Shown: positions 12,739-42,431 of the stretch, piece by piece | How the letters are laid out: each line of letters begins with the position of its first letter | Numbering within the stretch: position 1 is the stretch's first letter | Assembly (NCBI GenBank): GCA_964020155.1 | Contig: OZ026566.1 | Span: 3,336,514-3,400,513 of the forward strand | Direction: 5' to 3' | DNA from: Chondrilla cf. caribensis | Lineage: Eukaryota; Porifera; Demospongiae; Chondrillida; Chondrillidae | DNA: 64,000 nucleotides | The notes under the pieces: model-generated | Databases searched by the model: none | What the model was told of the DNA's origin: nothing | The model's input: only the letters and a program-made list of their open reading frames with translations | Translations under genes and position numbers: made by a program

Positions 12739-12989
12739 AGAAAGAACACGATATGAGTGATTAGTGTTGTACTGAGAATTGCTGAGAACTCACTGAGTTG
12801 CGTAACAATAATCATCGCTAACGCAAGAAAAACAGAGGATGTCCCTATTGTAAAGAAAAGGCGGAGTTCGCAGTATGAGCGTACAGCGGACCAATGGGAT
12901 TTACACACGGCGACGGTCCGTTGACATAATCCCTGGACGCTGCGCGGAACTGTTGAGTTTTTACTTCATCGGAGATTGAAGGAAAGAAG
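12739..12989. promoter_or_regulatory. Divergent promoter, COQ8 / DNAJB9-like
   Basis: 251 bp separate the two start codons. The interval has a CCAAT box at 12891-12895 and GC-richer sequence than the introns. No TATA box is evident for either gene. Both 5' UTRs must lie here unless there are upstream non-coding exons. Confidence 0.65.
12891..12909 (+). promoter_or_regulatory. ER stress element-like site (CCAAT-N9-ACACG)
   Basis: CCAAT at 12891-12895, nine bases, then ACACG at 12905-12909. The consensus ERSE is CCAAT-N9-CCACG, bound by NF-Y with ATF6/XBP1. Spacing is exact, with one mismatch. It lies 81 bp upstream of the DNAJB9-like ATG, and DNAJB9 is an unfolded-protein-response target in vertebrates. 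Confidence 0.5.
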
Positions 12990-13813
12990 ATGAAGGTTCC
13001 AGTGTTACTCATCGGTGCTTTAGTACTTTTTGTACTCCTTGAGACGGAAGGAAAAGGAGAGGAAGAAGACTACTACAAGATATTGGGCGTTCCCAAAACT
13101 GCCACCGAGAAGGAGATAAAGAAAGCTTTCAGAAAGCTTGCTGTCAAGTACCATCCAGACAAGAATAGTGACCCAGATGCGGAAAAGAAGTTTGTAAAAA
13201 TAGCAGAAGGTGAATTATTAGCCCTAGCATTGACACTAATCAGTTAGGGCCGTTCATCAGTGGACCACCCTGAAGTATCAGCTCAGTCATGACCTGTGGC
13301 TGAATACACCACAACCCGGATAGAGTCATCTCGATGCTGTTACCGACCAAGTGAACGTTTGGCCACGTCTTCTTAGTTGAGTTAATATATTTTTCTCTTC
13401 GTCCATGTACAGCCTATGAGGTTCTCTCAGATCCGGACAAGAGAAAGCAATACGATATGTTTGGCCGTCAAGGATCAGGAGGTGGTGGTTCCGGATTTGA
13501 AGGATTCCATTCCAATTTCGACTTCAATTCCTTTTTTGGGAGAGGAGAAAAAAGGCGAAACAATGGGGGCGGGTTCCACGGGGGATTCCGATTTACATTT
13601 GATGACATGTTTGGTGGTTTCGATGATGGTTTTGATGATGATTTTGGCGATGACTATGAAGATGGTGATGCACAAGAACCCTCTATGTTCGGAAACATGT
13701 TTGGGAACATGTTTGAGGACGTCAACTTCCATCAACAAACGTTTTCCTTTCATGGATCTTGTGAGTCCTGTCTGGTTTGCATCCACCATTGCATGTGTCG
13801 TGGCATACAACTG

Positions 13814-13844
<31 letters not shown>

Positions 13845-14709
13845 ACTCCATGTCCAAGTGCTTCATGGAGCCTTCACGTACGCATTCTATTAACAAGCTG
13901 TTCCATGGCTGCTGTAGTCCCCACCTTGGCAGCTACATAACTTTAATGAACATATGCCACTTTGTCATAGTGGCCTTGGAACTGCATTGTATAGATTAGG
14001 GTTCTTCATGTCTTCTTCCTGAGCTGTGACATTACAGTTTCTTTGACGTTTCTCTAGTACCCACCGTTCCAACCCAGGGGGTCTTCTTCAGCAGTTCCAA
14101 TATTTCACTGTCTTTGTTTCTCAGCTGTCCTCTCTAGTCATATCACTAGCTATCCTACAACCTTTTGTGTGTATATGTGCATGTATTGTAGTCCTCTGAT
14201 GTTGCTATGTGCATACTGTATATGAATGTGTACAGTAAAAACTCATTGGGGCAAACTATAGATATCATATCATTAGTTCTTGTTATCAGATGTACTCCTT
14301 ATCAGGATTTCCTGTATTGTACACACGTATGTACAGTGAAGTGTCATTAGTGGGACTCTTAAAGGAACAGTAGTGAAATTCCTCTATCAGAAATTCATAT
14401 TATCAACTTGAGCAATCATGTCACTACAGGCATCATGGGGACATACTGTAAGCTTCCTAATAACTGCAATTTCCTCTTAAAATGAGTTCCTACTAACGAG
14501 ACTCTGTTGTCAGTACACTACTGCGACAAACTGAGTGAATATCTAAAACCCCATTTGTAGCAAACATTGTTGTCTTGCTGATGTTTGTCTCTGTGAGTCA
14601 TCTCACATGTGCATCTCCTGCTTGTATCATAGCATCCAGCGGGCGATCCTGTAAGACTGTAACAAAGAGAACAGGCAACACTGTCGTGACGGAGACCATA
14701 TGTTCTTAG
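12990..14709 (+). CDS. DNAJB9: ER-resident J-domain co-chaperone (DNAJB9/ERdj4-like)
   Basis: Hsp40 that stimulates the ER Hsp70 BiP and takes part in ER stress responses. Exons 12990-13209, 13413-13760 and 14633-14709 give 214 residues, close to vertebrate ERdj4 (about 220). Residues 1-20 form a hydrophobic signal peptide. The J domain starts at DYYKILGVP (about 27), with HPD at 55-57. A Gly/Phe/Asp-rich middle follows, including repeated FGNMF. The short last exon encodes [19 protein letters not shown], matching the CRTVTQRRGN.. tail that characterises ERdj4, and fixes the gene's 3' end 870 bases beyond exon 2. The start Met is the first in frame and gives the signal peptide. No KDEL-type tail is seen, as in the family. 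The intron after exon 2 has a short GT run near 13815. Confidence 0.9.
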
Positions 14710-15491
14710 TCTTAGTCTCAATCATTATTCTCTATTTTGATAATTGTAATAACTGTATCGTGATCAATTGTACCCTTTATCCCTTATGTATTTGCATGAG
14801 ATGTGGTCGATTTTTATTGAAGTTGAAGAATTTCACTTTACAGGTTAAAAGGATGTGGTACATGTGTACATACTGTGAATACACATGCATGTATTATGTA
14901 TGTGTACATTTGCTCACGGTATATACCTATGTATGCATATATACAGTATGTGCATGTGCATCTGTGACAGCACATATGTACATAATGTATATGTAATAGT
15001 TATATCCTGGTGTGGTGAATGATAGACAATTTATACTGCACATATGCGCTTAGCTCAATACAACATATTAAATGCAATAGAAATGTGTTTGCTAATTTCT
15101 TGCCATATTCTCATGCAATTAATCCTAACAATGAAAACTATCTGGTGACCTGTACTTATTACTGACTTGTGCTACATGGCTTATGTATGCACAGTTTTTT
15201 CCTTTGATCTACCCCTCAGCCAGGATACAAGTATACATATTATTGGATTGGATAGCTTATTTACACAGGGGAAGCCTTTAGCCAATGGCAACTATTCTAG
15301 GCACCCTAGGACAATACAATACGATAAACAAAAGCCAAAAACTACAATAAAAAAGGGCAAAAAAGGGAACATGCATAATGTAATTTAACTCGAAATGAAA
15401 TCAAAATTGTCAAACTATCAAATAGCATTGAGCATGCATACTATGTATGCTATGTGTGCATTCATGTACAGCAGATATGCACATACATATA
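14710..15491. other. Intergenic, no gene seen
   Basis: AT-rich sequence with TGTACATA-type words. The 3' UTR of the DNAJB9-like gene should lie at its start. The nearest poly(A)-like hexamer noticed is ATTAAA near 15068. Confidence 0.4.
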
Positions 15492-17469
15492 ACATTGAAA
15501 AAATATTAAGCACCTTCTGGGGTTAGGGGTCACCTATTGAGATGGGAATTGCTTCAGAAGTTAGCTCACATCCCCAGCTAGGGCTGTCTGACATATCAAA
15601 ATGACACGCCCCCTCCCCCATGAGCTATGCAAAAAGGTGCTTAGCGTTTTCTCTCCTATACTCTCCCATACATTTGAAAAAATATTAAGCACCTTCCAAT
15701 GTAGCTGGGGTTATGGGTCACCTATTGAGATGGGAATAGTTTCAGAAGTTAGCTCACGTCCCCAGCTAGGTCTGTCTCAAATATCAAGTTGACGCGCCCC
15801 CTCCCCCATGAGCTATGCAAAAAGGTGCTTAGCGTTTTCTCTCATATACTCACCCATACATTTGAAAAAATATTACACACCTTCTGGGATTAGGGGTCAC
15901 CTATTGAGATGGGATTTGCTTCAGAAGTTAGCTCACATCCCCAGCTAGGTCTGTCTGACATATCAAAATGACACGCCCCCTCCCCCATGAGCTATGCAAA
16001 AAGGTGCTTAGCGTTTTCTCTCCTATACTCTCCCATACATTTGAAAAAATATTAAGCACCTTCCAATGTAGCTGGGGTTATGGGTCACCTATTGAGATGG
16101 GAATAGTTTCAGAAGTTAGCTCACGTCCCCAGCTAGGTCTGTCTCAAATATCAAGTTGACACGCCCCCTCCCCCATGAGCTATGCAAAAAGGTGCTTAGC
16201 GTTTTCTCTCATATACTCACCCATACATTTGAAAAAATATTACACACCTTCTGGGATTAGGGGTCACCTATTGAGATGGGATTTGCTTCAGAAGTTAGCT
16301 CACATCCCCAGCTAGGTCTGTCTGACATATCAAAATGACACCCCCCCTCCCCCATGAGCTATGCAAAAAGGTGCTTAGCGTTTTCTCTCCTATACGTACT
16401 CTCCCATATATTTGAAAAAATACTAAGCACCTTCCAATGTAGCTGGGGTTACAGGTCACTTATTGAGATCGGAATTGTTTCAGAAGTTAGCTCACGTCCC
16501 CAGCTAGGTCTGTCTCAAATATCAAGATGACACGCCCCCTCCCCCATGAGCTATGCAAAAAGGTGCTTAGCGTTTTCTCTCCTATACTCTCCCATACATT
16601 TGAAAAAATATTAAGCACCTTCCAATGTAGCTGGGGTTACAGGTCACCTATTGAGATGGGAATTGTTTCAGAAGTTAGCTCACGTCCCCAGCTAGGTCTG
16701 TCTCAAATATCAAGTTGACACGCCCCCTCCCCCATGAGCTATGCAAAAAGGTGCTTAGCGTTTTCTCTCCTATACTCTCCCATACATTTGAAAAAATATT
16801 AAGCACCTTCCAATGTAGCTGGGGTTACAGGTCACCTATTGAGATGGGAATTGTTTCAGAAGTTAGCTCACGTCCCCAGCTAGGTCTGTCTCAAATATCA
16901 AGTTGACACGCCCCCTCCCCCATGAGCTATGCAAAAAGGTGCTTAGCGTTTTCTCTCCTATACTCTCCCATACATTTGAAAAAATATTAAGCACCTTCCA
17001 ATGTAGCTGGGGTTACAGGTCACCTATTGAGATGGGAATTGTTTCAGAAGTTAGCTCACGTCCCCAGCTAGGTCTGTCTCAAATATCAAGTTGACACGCC
17101 CCCTCCCCCATGAGCTATGCAAAAAGGTGCTTAGCGTTTTCTCTCCTATACTCTCCCATACATTTGAAAAAATATTAAGCACCTTCCAATGTAGCTGGGG
17201 TTACAGGTCACCTATTGAGATGGGAATTGTTTCAGAAGTTAGCTCACGTCCCCAGCTAGGTCTGTCTCAAATATCAAGTTGACACGCCCCCTCCCCCATG
17301 AGCTATGCAAAAAGGTGCTTAGCGTTTTCTCTCCTATACTCTCCCATACATTTGAAAAAATATTAAGCACCTTCCAATGTAGCTGGGGTTACAGGTCACC
17401 TATTGAGATGGGAATTGTTTCAGAAGTTAGCTCACATCCCCAACTAAGTCTGTGTTAAATATCAAGTTG
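15492..17469. repeat. 188/179-bp satellite array, ten cores
   Basis: Tandem monomers each carrying GACACGCCCCCTCCCCCATG and a GGTGCTTAGCG core (ten counted). The first half alternates 188-bp and about 179-bp variants, giving a 367-bp higher-order period (15601 to 15968, for example). From about 16527 the monomers are a homogeneous 188 bp. Each monomer has a 10-bp inverted pair, AAGGTGCTTA and TAAGCACCTT, about 40 bases apart. The 63-residue open frames inside repeat with the monomer and are not genes. Confidence 0.95.
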
Positions 17470-18405
17470 TAATCAAGTTGTCAATACTGTGTGTGCATTC
17501 ATGTACAGCAGATATAATATACATACATATCTATATTATATATGTATGTATATAACGTCACAATGATGATGTTACCTTGGTAATGTGTTACCATTATTAT
17601 ACAATAATTCACCTTTGCTGTGTGTGGTGCCTGTGTGTACGCTTTAGGTGTTTTTTTTCTGACACAGACAGGAGGTCTCTGATACCTATGTACGTAAGTA
17701 GTTGTACTGATTTAAAATAGGGGAATTTATGTACATTATTGACGGGAAGTACCCCCAGTCAGATCTAGAACTATAATAAATTTGAATTTCAATAAAAATG
17801 TTTATACAAGAGAGATTGGTATGTTATCTAATAGAAACTAAAGTGAAATTCAACCGAGAATTATTTCTTTGCGCTGCACATACACTATTGAGAGTGCTAT
17901 GTATATACGTACACCACTATGCTTAAACAGGAACGACTTGATACTGTACATCATTGTATTATGTATATTCCATCAGTCCAAGTTTGTTAGTCCGCCAACA
18001 CTGGCTCCAATGAAACTTGCAGTTATGCAGCTATGTACTGTATACGACATCACACCAGTTACATATGTACAGTTGAGCCAGACCTAGTCTTGACCAATGC
18101 ACATAAAACCCAACACAACAGCAAATTGTAAACATGGAAACCGACAAACATGTTTCTGTTCATGCACAACAAATTTCTGTTTCATCAAACATTACACATA
18201 AACAATATGTACATCATATTATTATAAAATTGATAATAATAACTGTAAAATTCATATGTGACTGTTATAATGTACGTACATACGTAATTACATGATAGAC
18301 ATTGGCTCATACAGACTGTACGCAATCAGATAAAAACTTGATGAGATAAATTCTAGTACACAGAACTTGGGACATAAAAACACAGTAACACTGAAACAAC
18401 GGTAA
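17470..18405. other. Intergenic region 3' of ITPK
   Basis: AT-rich, no gene recognised. It must contain the ITPK 3' UTR on the minus strand. A near-palindromic ATATATGTATGTATAT stretch lies near 17525-17555. Confidence 0.4.
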
Positions 18406-19100
18406 CTACAAGGATCTCCACAGCATAATAAGATTGTCAAGTCCAAACAGGTAACCATCCTCATGATTGCCTTCTCTCCACTTTGATCTGTGGTTGATGT
18501 TGACTCCATCGGGTAGTTTCATCGTCTTTGCGAAGTCAATAGCCCAGACGTTAGCCATCCCGTGCTCGTCGTAAACAAACAATAGTGAACTGCCTATGAC
18601 CTAACCAAAGACAAATGATTTCATGACGTGTTGTGCAGAGTATAGAGAACGTGACTACATGCTTACGTACATACGTAGGTAACATAGGCTAATGAACGTG
18701 TGCATGCATGTACAACATGTGGCATGATTCGCAAGTGTCTGGGATTTATACGTAGATGATGAGGAAAATTAAAGCATCACCCCTTCATCAGCTGAAGCAT
18801 TTCCAGATCACATCATCAGAATACAAAACACATGTCCATAGGCATGGACATACGTATACATTTGTACATGTCTTCAAATATACATATTTGAATGCATGTG
18901 TGTATATCTCATTAGTAATTAAAAATATACTTACTTCATGTGTGTTAAAAAATTCTGATTCTTCAATTCCTCTCCTGATTTCCAACAATCTTTCAAGAAT
19001 TTTCTCCTATAACATGTGACAACAAACAAGAATAATAATAGATATGTTCAAACACAAGGTTATACACACATACGTATAATATGCAAACACACGCGCACGC

Positions 19101-19144
<44 letters not shown>

Positions 19145-22100
19145 AGAGAGATCATAATGAATGACATGCTTCAACAGATTGGCAAGTGGGGAGACCAGAG
19201 GCAGTTAGATCATCTGCATGACCTGTACACAAACCAAATTCTAAGAATCCTTTTTGAATTGATCGGGCCACAAAAGGTGAAATGATCTAAGGCCACTCCT
19301 GAGCAACATCCTCTCAAGCACACACAGCAAAAGTTATATACCATTCTCACCTTAATTACTGTGTTATCTCCAACAAAACTTGAAAGGCATTTACATACAT
19401 CCTCTTTAGATCTGGTGGTCTTGAAGTCCTTTTTAGGGTTATCAGATCCAGTCTGGAGAGAACAAAACAATAACAATGATGCTATAATGGAACAAGTTCA
19501 GGAGGGTGCTACAGTGGAATACTTTGAGGAGTGCGCACACACACAGAGATCATATTATGCACGACATGTTTCAACAGATTACAAAGCAGGGAGGCCAGAG
19601 GCAGTGAGTGTAGTAGAATAAGTGGGTGCTATAGAGGAATACTTTGAGGAGTGCACACACACTCACACACACAGAGCTCATATTATGCACGACATGTTTC
19701 AACAGATTACAAAGCAGGGAGGCCAGAGGCAGTGAGTGTAGTAGAATAAGTGGGTGCTATAGAGGAATAGGTTGAACAAGTAATGAGAGTGCTATACATG
19801 GTGGAGATTTGTCACTATTCTCATCAGATGACAATATATACATATGTACATACATGTATGTGTGTATGCTGCTGTACCATTAATTTCAAATTACTGTACT
19901 TAGAGGCATATCCTGACCAACCAAGTACCCGATACAGCCAGGCTACCTGGCAGTGGTTAGGCCTGTGTAGGCATGGGGATGTCATTACAGTTGCTGGTGT
20001 AGACAATAACAGAGGCAATAATAGGGGTGTATTCAGTAGCCGTGAAGACAAATATCAGCATTCCTCTGTGTAATATACACCCGAAAGGGATGCATCCCAT
20101 AGCCATTGTAATGGTTACACACCCGTCCACACTAGGACACTGTCAGTACACCCTATACGAATCACTCCCCCTTGTGGCATAATGGCTGCTGTTCAATAAT
20201 GAATAAGCAGTGAATTCTTGTAAATCCAATAAAAACATGGAGGGAAGAGGTTGTGAATGGAAGATTTGGTGGATGACATTGCTTCTCATTTTCATGTGAC
20301 AAATTGACTGGAAATGCATAGCAGATTCACTCTAATTTGTGGTGGCACTACCAGGAGCAGACATTTTTGTGGACACCCAGAAAAAAAAACCAACAGTGTC
20401 AACCACAAAAAAAACAACAGTGTCAACCACAAATGAAAGGACACAATAATGTTACTGAGGTCGCTATCCAAGTGGCATTGAAAAGTGTCATGGAACCCAT
20501 TGTCAATAAGAATACTATAGAAACACTCATAACGTACAAGAAGGAAGCACATTACGTACAAGAAGGAAGCACAGAAGTGATTCTGAATGCAGCAGCCCAC
20601 TAATGCAAGGGGTTATCAAGAACTTGACAGGAAGTACATACACAGTGTGAGTATGTGGGAGATGACACTGGAATGTGTGCATGTTTGCACAATGACATCA
20701 TACGTACAAGCCAGACCAGGACATGAGCCACAGGATGTGCCATATATAGTAAACAGGGGAAACCCCACAAAGGAGACAGATTATGGTTTGTTGAATTTCA
20801 TAAACTTCTGCATTCAAATCACTTTTGACCGTACTAAGGAGTCGACCCCTCTTCAACCCAAGTATTAGGAAATAGTCAATTATTTTCAAGGCAGACAATA
20901 TGGCACCTTCATACTTATACTGTACCTGCTCTGAATTTTGCAGGAAGTCTAAATCATAAATGGACAATTGGGCTTGCAATTCGCATGCTAACTTCTCTGC
21001 AGATGGCTTCTTTGGAGGAGTAGATATTAGTAAATGAAATGACAGCAAACCCAAAGCAATTTACAAAATCTACAAACTTGGAGCAATTATGGTGCTATGT
21101 ACATACGTACGTATGCAGATATGAACTGAAAAGGTGTTTTGAGTAGGAAATGACGAGAGTGAAGATTTCTGCAGGTCTCTGTAACACACAAAGTTTACAC
21201 ATGTCCTGGGCACATGGCTGGACACTTCACTCCACACACCCACAGCAAACAATGGGCAGCCTTACCACACAGGAAATTAGGTAACACACAGATGTACGTA
21301 GCTACCAACTGCTTTGAAGTTGTAAATTAAATATCTGGAATGACAAGGTACCATCTCCAGCATATCATATATACAATCACCCGGATAAATACTGTTAATT
21401 ACTCATCAGTGAAATATTCACAGATGGCATTGAATTGCTACAACCAAGGATGACCCAAGATATTAGCTCACACATGAGCTCAACTTGGAGGATATCTACA
21501 AGTGACAGAGATAGCTTTGGCCCACTTTCCTACATCCAAACTATTACAATTTTGCACCTAACGCTAACCACATACGTATGTACATATTGGTTGGAGTGCT
21601 GACACAAGTACATACGTACGTATACAAGGGAAGATGAATTTCACTACAAATTTGTACTACTGCACACATGTATGTACGTACGTGCATGTTGATCTTTATA
21701 TGCTGTACATGTACGTACATAACACACAGTACAATGCTGCCTACAGGCATGACCTGTATGAAGTACATACAGCAAAGTCTGGGTAGTCGAACCTTGGGAT
21801 ACATTCAAATGAATTTTATCTGAAGAGATCAATACGCGAACAAGGTACTACTGGGACACTTGTCAGCCATTCGACCTATCTTGGAAGGTGAGCTAGGCTC
21901 AACTGAAGTGGAGTACACTGTAGCTGACAGTAATTGTTATTTGATAGCACTGAGCTGGAACATGAGGTCTTGGGGTACCTACCACGACCGATCCACCAAT
22001 CCTTGCTGAGGGGCAGTGGTGCACGACATGAAGGACAGCGCATAACATGGCCTCGTACTGACATGTGACCCAAATGCATTCCACTACCATTGGAGACTGG

Positions 22101-23380
22101 TGAGATATGTTCAGTATGTATGGAATCCCAACACATTGGAAGTAAAACAACCAAATTTGCTACTCACAAATGTAGCTGTGTGGTGCATTCCCTATGCGAT
22201 GAGGAATGTCAAACATGCATGTAACCATCCCCGTGATGATTAGGGTACAAACCGAGATTCAAGAGCTGAGGTGTCTCTGTTTGGAACATCCCATTGCACA
22301 AGTGACAACAATTCAAAATGCGAAACTTAATGTGAAACTACGAGTGGGTGTGACAATTTATAACCAGGGGTGATGGTTACGATACAGAAGTCTTGTAATG
22401 TCTTGGTTCAATCCCATAGCACAAGCAACAATAAAACCATATATACAAACCCACGCACAGATAAGTATGGCGGATCTATGGATTCTGGTCTCAATTGTAC
22501 ATTATAACCAATCGTGCATGTCTAACCTTTGCATTTGTTATGGTACGTATAATGTAGTTGTGTATTTTATGCATTGCTTTACATTTGTTGTGTGCTTTAA
22601 ATACAAAACATACAGTTGTGATAGGAGGCCATAAATTCTACACACTTGTGTGTAGTGGTGGGACTATACATGATGTACTGGAAGTGTACGGAATTTGCGA
22701 TGGGTACTTGAAATAATCAGGACAAACAATACTGCACAAAGTACAGATCGAAGTTAGTGGATGTCTGCTGGGATGACGTCCTGCTAATGCTGTTTTGGTT
22801 CCATTGGTCTATACGATTTCAAAGCACACACCACACATGCATGCACATCAGTACACAATAATGTACGTACGTAGGTATCTATTCAATGTACGTACATAGG
22901 AGTTATGGAGTTCAAGGATTCTCACCTCTTGACAACACTATAATGATTTATGTACGTATGTGAGTTAATGCTTAGTCAACATCGTATGTATGTGAGTTAA
23001 TGCTTAGTCAACATCGTACGTATGTGAGTTAATGCTTAGTCAACATCCCAGTTCAACACAAACAACTCACCATCTTTATCCCTTCAATTCGGAATCCCAG
23101 AGTAGCACTGGATGACAGGTTTTCCCTCCACTGCATATACCTTGGCTTGGTGATTGCCTTCAGGTTGTGCTCTTGCTCTGTGGGCTCATTCGGATCCACA
23201 GCTATCATCTTCTCATACATATCCTGGTAATTGCAACAAGCAGTGATAAATTTGAAGTGGATTGCAGATCATGCGGGATAGTAATCCAGCAATTAGCGTT
23301 TGATTGCAGATTAAACATGCCACATGTAAACAAAGACAGGCAAGGTACAAAATACGTACACACAGAGACAAAATATGTAT

Positions 23381-23417
<37 letters not shown>

Positions 23418-24954
23418 GTTCTCAAAGCTACTTTGGACTTTGCTTTCACTAGTTCTTCTTCAAGATAGGTTCTACAAGAGCAACAAGCCGCAACATTGAA
23501 CTCCACACATGGATCCCACCTCACTCACAACACCCTGCCAGTCATTATTCCCACCAGTGGTGTTGGAGGAAAACTAAATTGGACTTCACCAGTGCAAATA
23601 AGTGACAATGTTGGCCAAACAACAGCAGGAGAATGACACCAGCATGTAGTCGGTCAAGTACACACATGCACGCACGCACACACACATACACACACTCACA
23701 CACACACACACCTGCATCCCATTTTGATGTCCATGACTGCTGGCTTGTCAAAGTCTCTTAGTAAGTCTTGCATTTCAATATAGGCTGTGGTCTAGCTAAG
23801 GAACTTGATTGTCATACACTTCTAATACATTTTGCAACACAAAAATTCCTGAAAGGAACTGAAAAAAATCAAATGACGTGCTATTTCCATAAGGATGTAG
23901 CACTATGAAAGGATACTGCTATCTTCTTTGGTGACAATGTTTTTGAATTCCGGAACGAAAGGACGCATTCGATCTCTCATTAGCATTTGCAAGGCAACTT
24001 GTTCGTGCTCCGTGGACTTCTTCAACACTGTACCCTGTGTTCCTCCTGGCTTAAAATTGCCTTTAGAGAAGAAACAACAGTTGTCACTTACACGTCATAT
24101 ATTATAAAAAATTACACTTGTAGACATCTTTGCCTAGTAGTACACACTCCTGCTTCAAACATACGCTCCACATGGTCACCAACGCATGTATATTAGATCA
24201 AGCAGTGCTGATGCCGTGTATTTAACGAAGCGAGTGGGCTGTGGGTAGTTGCTAGCAAAAGCATAATATGGAAATACTATACCGTCGCTAAGGTAACACA
24301 CGTTGAGGCGGGTTGGGCGTACGTACGCACAGAGCAATAAATTTCAAGCACACACTCGCGCCCACCTTGATGCCCTGCTAGTTGAACCCAGGGATATTTC
24401 TTCTTGTAAACCTGGAAGAACGGCGACCACGCGTTGACGACTTTCTTCACAGCGCTCCACTGTATACAAGACGACAACACAATAATATGTAATCTACAAG
24501 CGCAAATTGTTTCAATACGCCAATAATCCCAACGCACCGGAGACAAGGTATTGCCCATTCTTGTGGGTGATCCTCTTTTCGACTCTCTGAAAGGCGACGT
24601 AGGACTAGGTGTTAAGTCTTCGTCAATGTAGTCATCGTCCGACTGTAACGTAGACGACGCCCTTCGATAACCGAGGGAATCGCTGGAGCCCTTAAAGCTT
24701 CCAGTGGGTGATGGAGAGAATGTCGATTCGCAATCATAGTCAGAATTGCCTTGATCCGAAACGCCCGACGAAGGCTCGTCGTCATCCTGAGCGGGAAGCG
24801 GTAAATGGGGCTTCAACGTAGAACTAATCCGCCTTCTGTTGGGAATGGTGGTCGTGGGCATATCGTCTTCCTCCTCTACCGTTATAACAGGTGTATTCCA
24901 CAGCACTTTAGGTCTAGCTTTCATACTGTCACTATCATCTAATTTCTCTGCCAT
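18406..24954 (-). CDS. ITPK: Inositol-trisphosphate 3-kinase
   Basis: Phosphorylates Ins(1,4,5)P3 to Ins(1,3,4,5)P4, shaping calcium signals. Exons: 24954-24538, 24459-24366, 24060-23917, 23784-23712, 23471-23417, 23223-23071, 19452-19351, 19006-18935, 18600-18406, giving 434 residues. The N-terminal 140 residues are acidic/Ser-rich and unconserved. Next is the calmodulin-binding type segment [20 protein letters not shown], then the inositol-polyphosphate kinase signature PAVMDIKMG (about 233-241, PxxxDxKxG), [29 protein letters not shown] (about 373), IDFAKT with the metal-binding Asp (about 392) and [15 protein letters not shown]. The start at 24954 gives MAEKLDDSD. An in-frame ATG at 25041 exists but would almost touch SIRT2. 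One gene stands for the three vertebrate paralogues. The intron 23070-19453 is 3.6 kb and holds a candidate cassette exon. Confidence 0.93.
19490..19770. repeat. Tandem duplication of about 130 bp in ITPK intron
   Basis: Two near-identical units (GGAATACTTTGAGGAGTGC .. GGCCAGAGGCAGTGAGTGTA) and a third, diverged unit at about 19140-19210 inside the preceding intron. Confidence 0.8.
20926..21009 (-). other. Candidate in-frame cassette exon of ITPK
   Basis: An 84-base segment flanked by a pyrimidine-rich acceptor (ctactcctccaaag) and a gtacag donor. It is open for all 28 codons in the phase shared by its neighbouring exons ([20 protein letters not shown]..). It would insert 28 residues between RIEGIKM and [10 protein letters not shown]. 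Vertebrate ITPKs have no such insert, so it may be alternative, or chance. Confidence 0.25.
22951..23046. repeat. 33-bp repeat, three copies
   Basis: GTACGTATGTGAGTTAATGC..CTTAGTCAACATC three times in tandem, next to the ITPK exon ending at 23071. The repeat contains a donor-like GTGAGT in plus orientation only. Confidence 0.85.
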
Positions 24955-25053
24955 AAAGCTTTTCTTCTCCCTACATAGTGAATTTGGGATGACGTCATAC
25001 TTTGTGGGGTAGAATGATATGCATACGTATCCAAACAACAAACAACAACAAAA
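24955..25053. promoter_or_regulatory. Divergent promoter, ITPK / SIRT2
   Basis: Only 99 bp lie between the two start codons. It holds a perfect CRE palindrome, TGACGTCA, at 24990-24997, roughly 40-60 bp from each ATG, and an AACAAC-rich SIRT2 leader. A TATA box is not evident. Confidence 0.6.

Positions 25054-42431
<17,378 letters not shown>

Noticed and set aside
15601..17282. Six identical 63-residue frames beginning MTRPLPHELCKK
   Set aside because: They repeat exactly with the 188-bp satellite monomer; a repeated small-protein family is unlikely without flanking regulatory sequence or codon-level conservation.
15492..17469. CRISPR-like array of regular repeats
   Set aside because: Monomers are contiguous without unique spacers, and the context is a spliced eukaryotic genome.
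24955..25041. Upstream start of ITPK at 25041 (MLFGYVCISF..)
   Set aside because: It would lie 12 bases from the SIRT2 ATG and run through the CRE; the residues show no family similarity. The start at 24954 is preferred.
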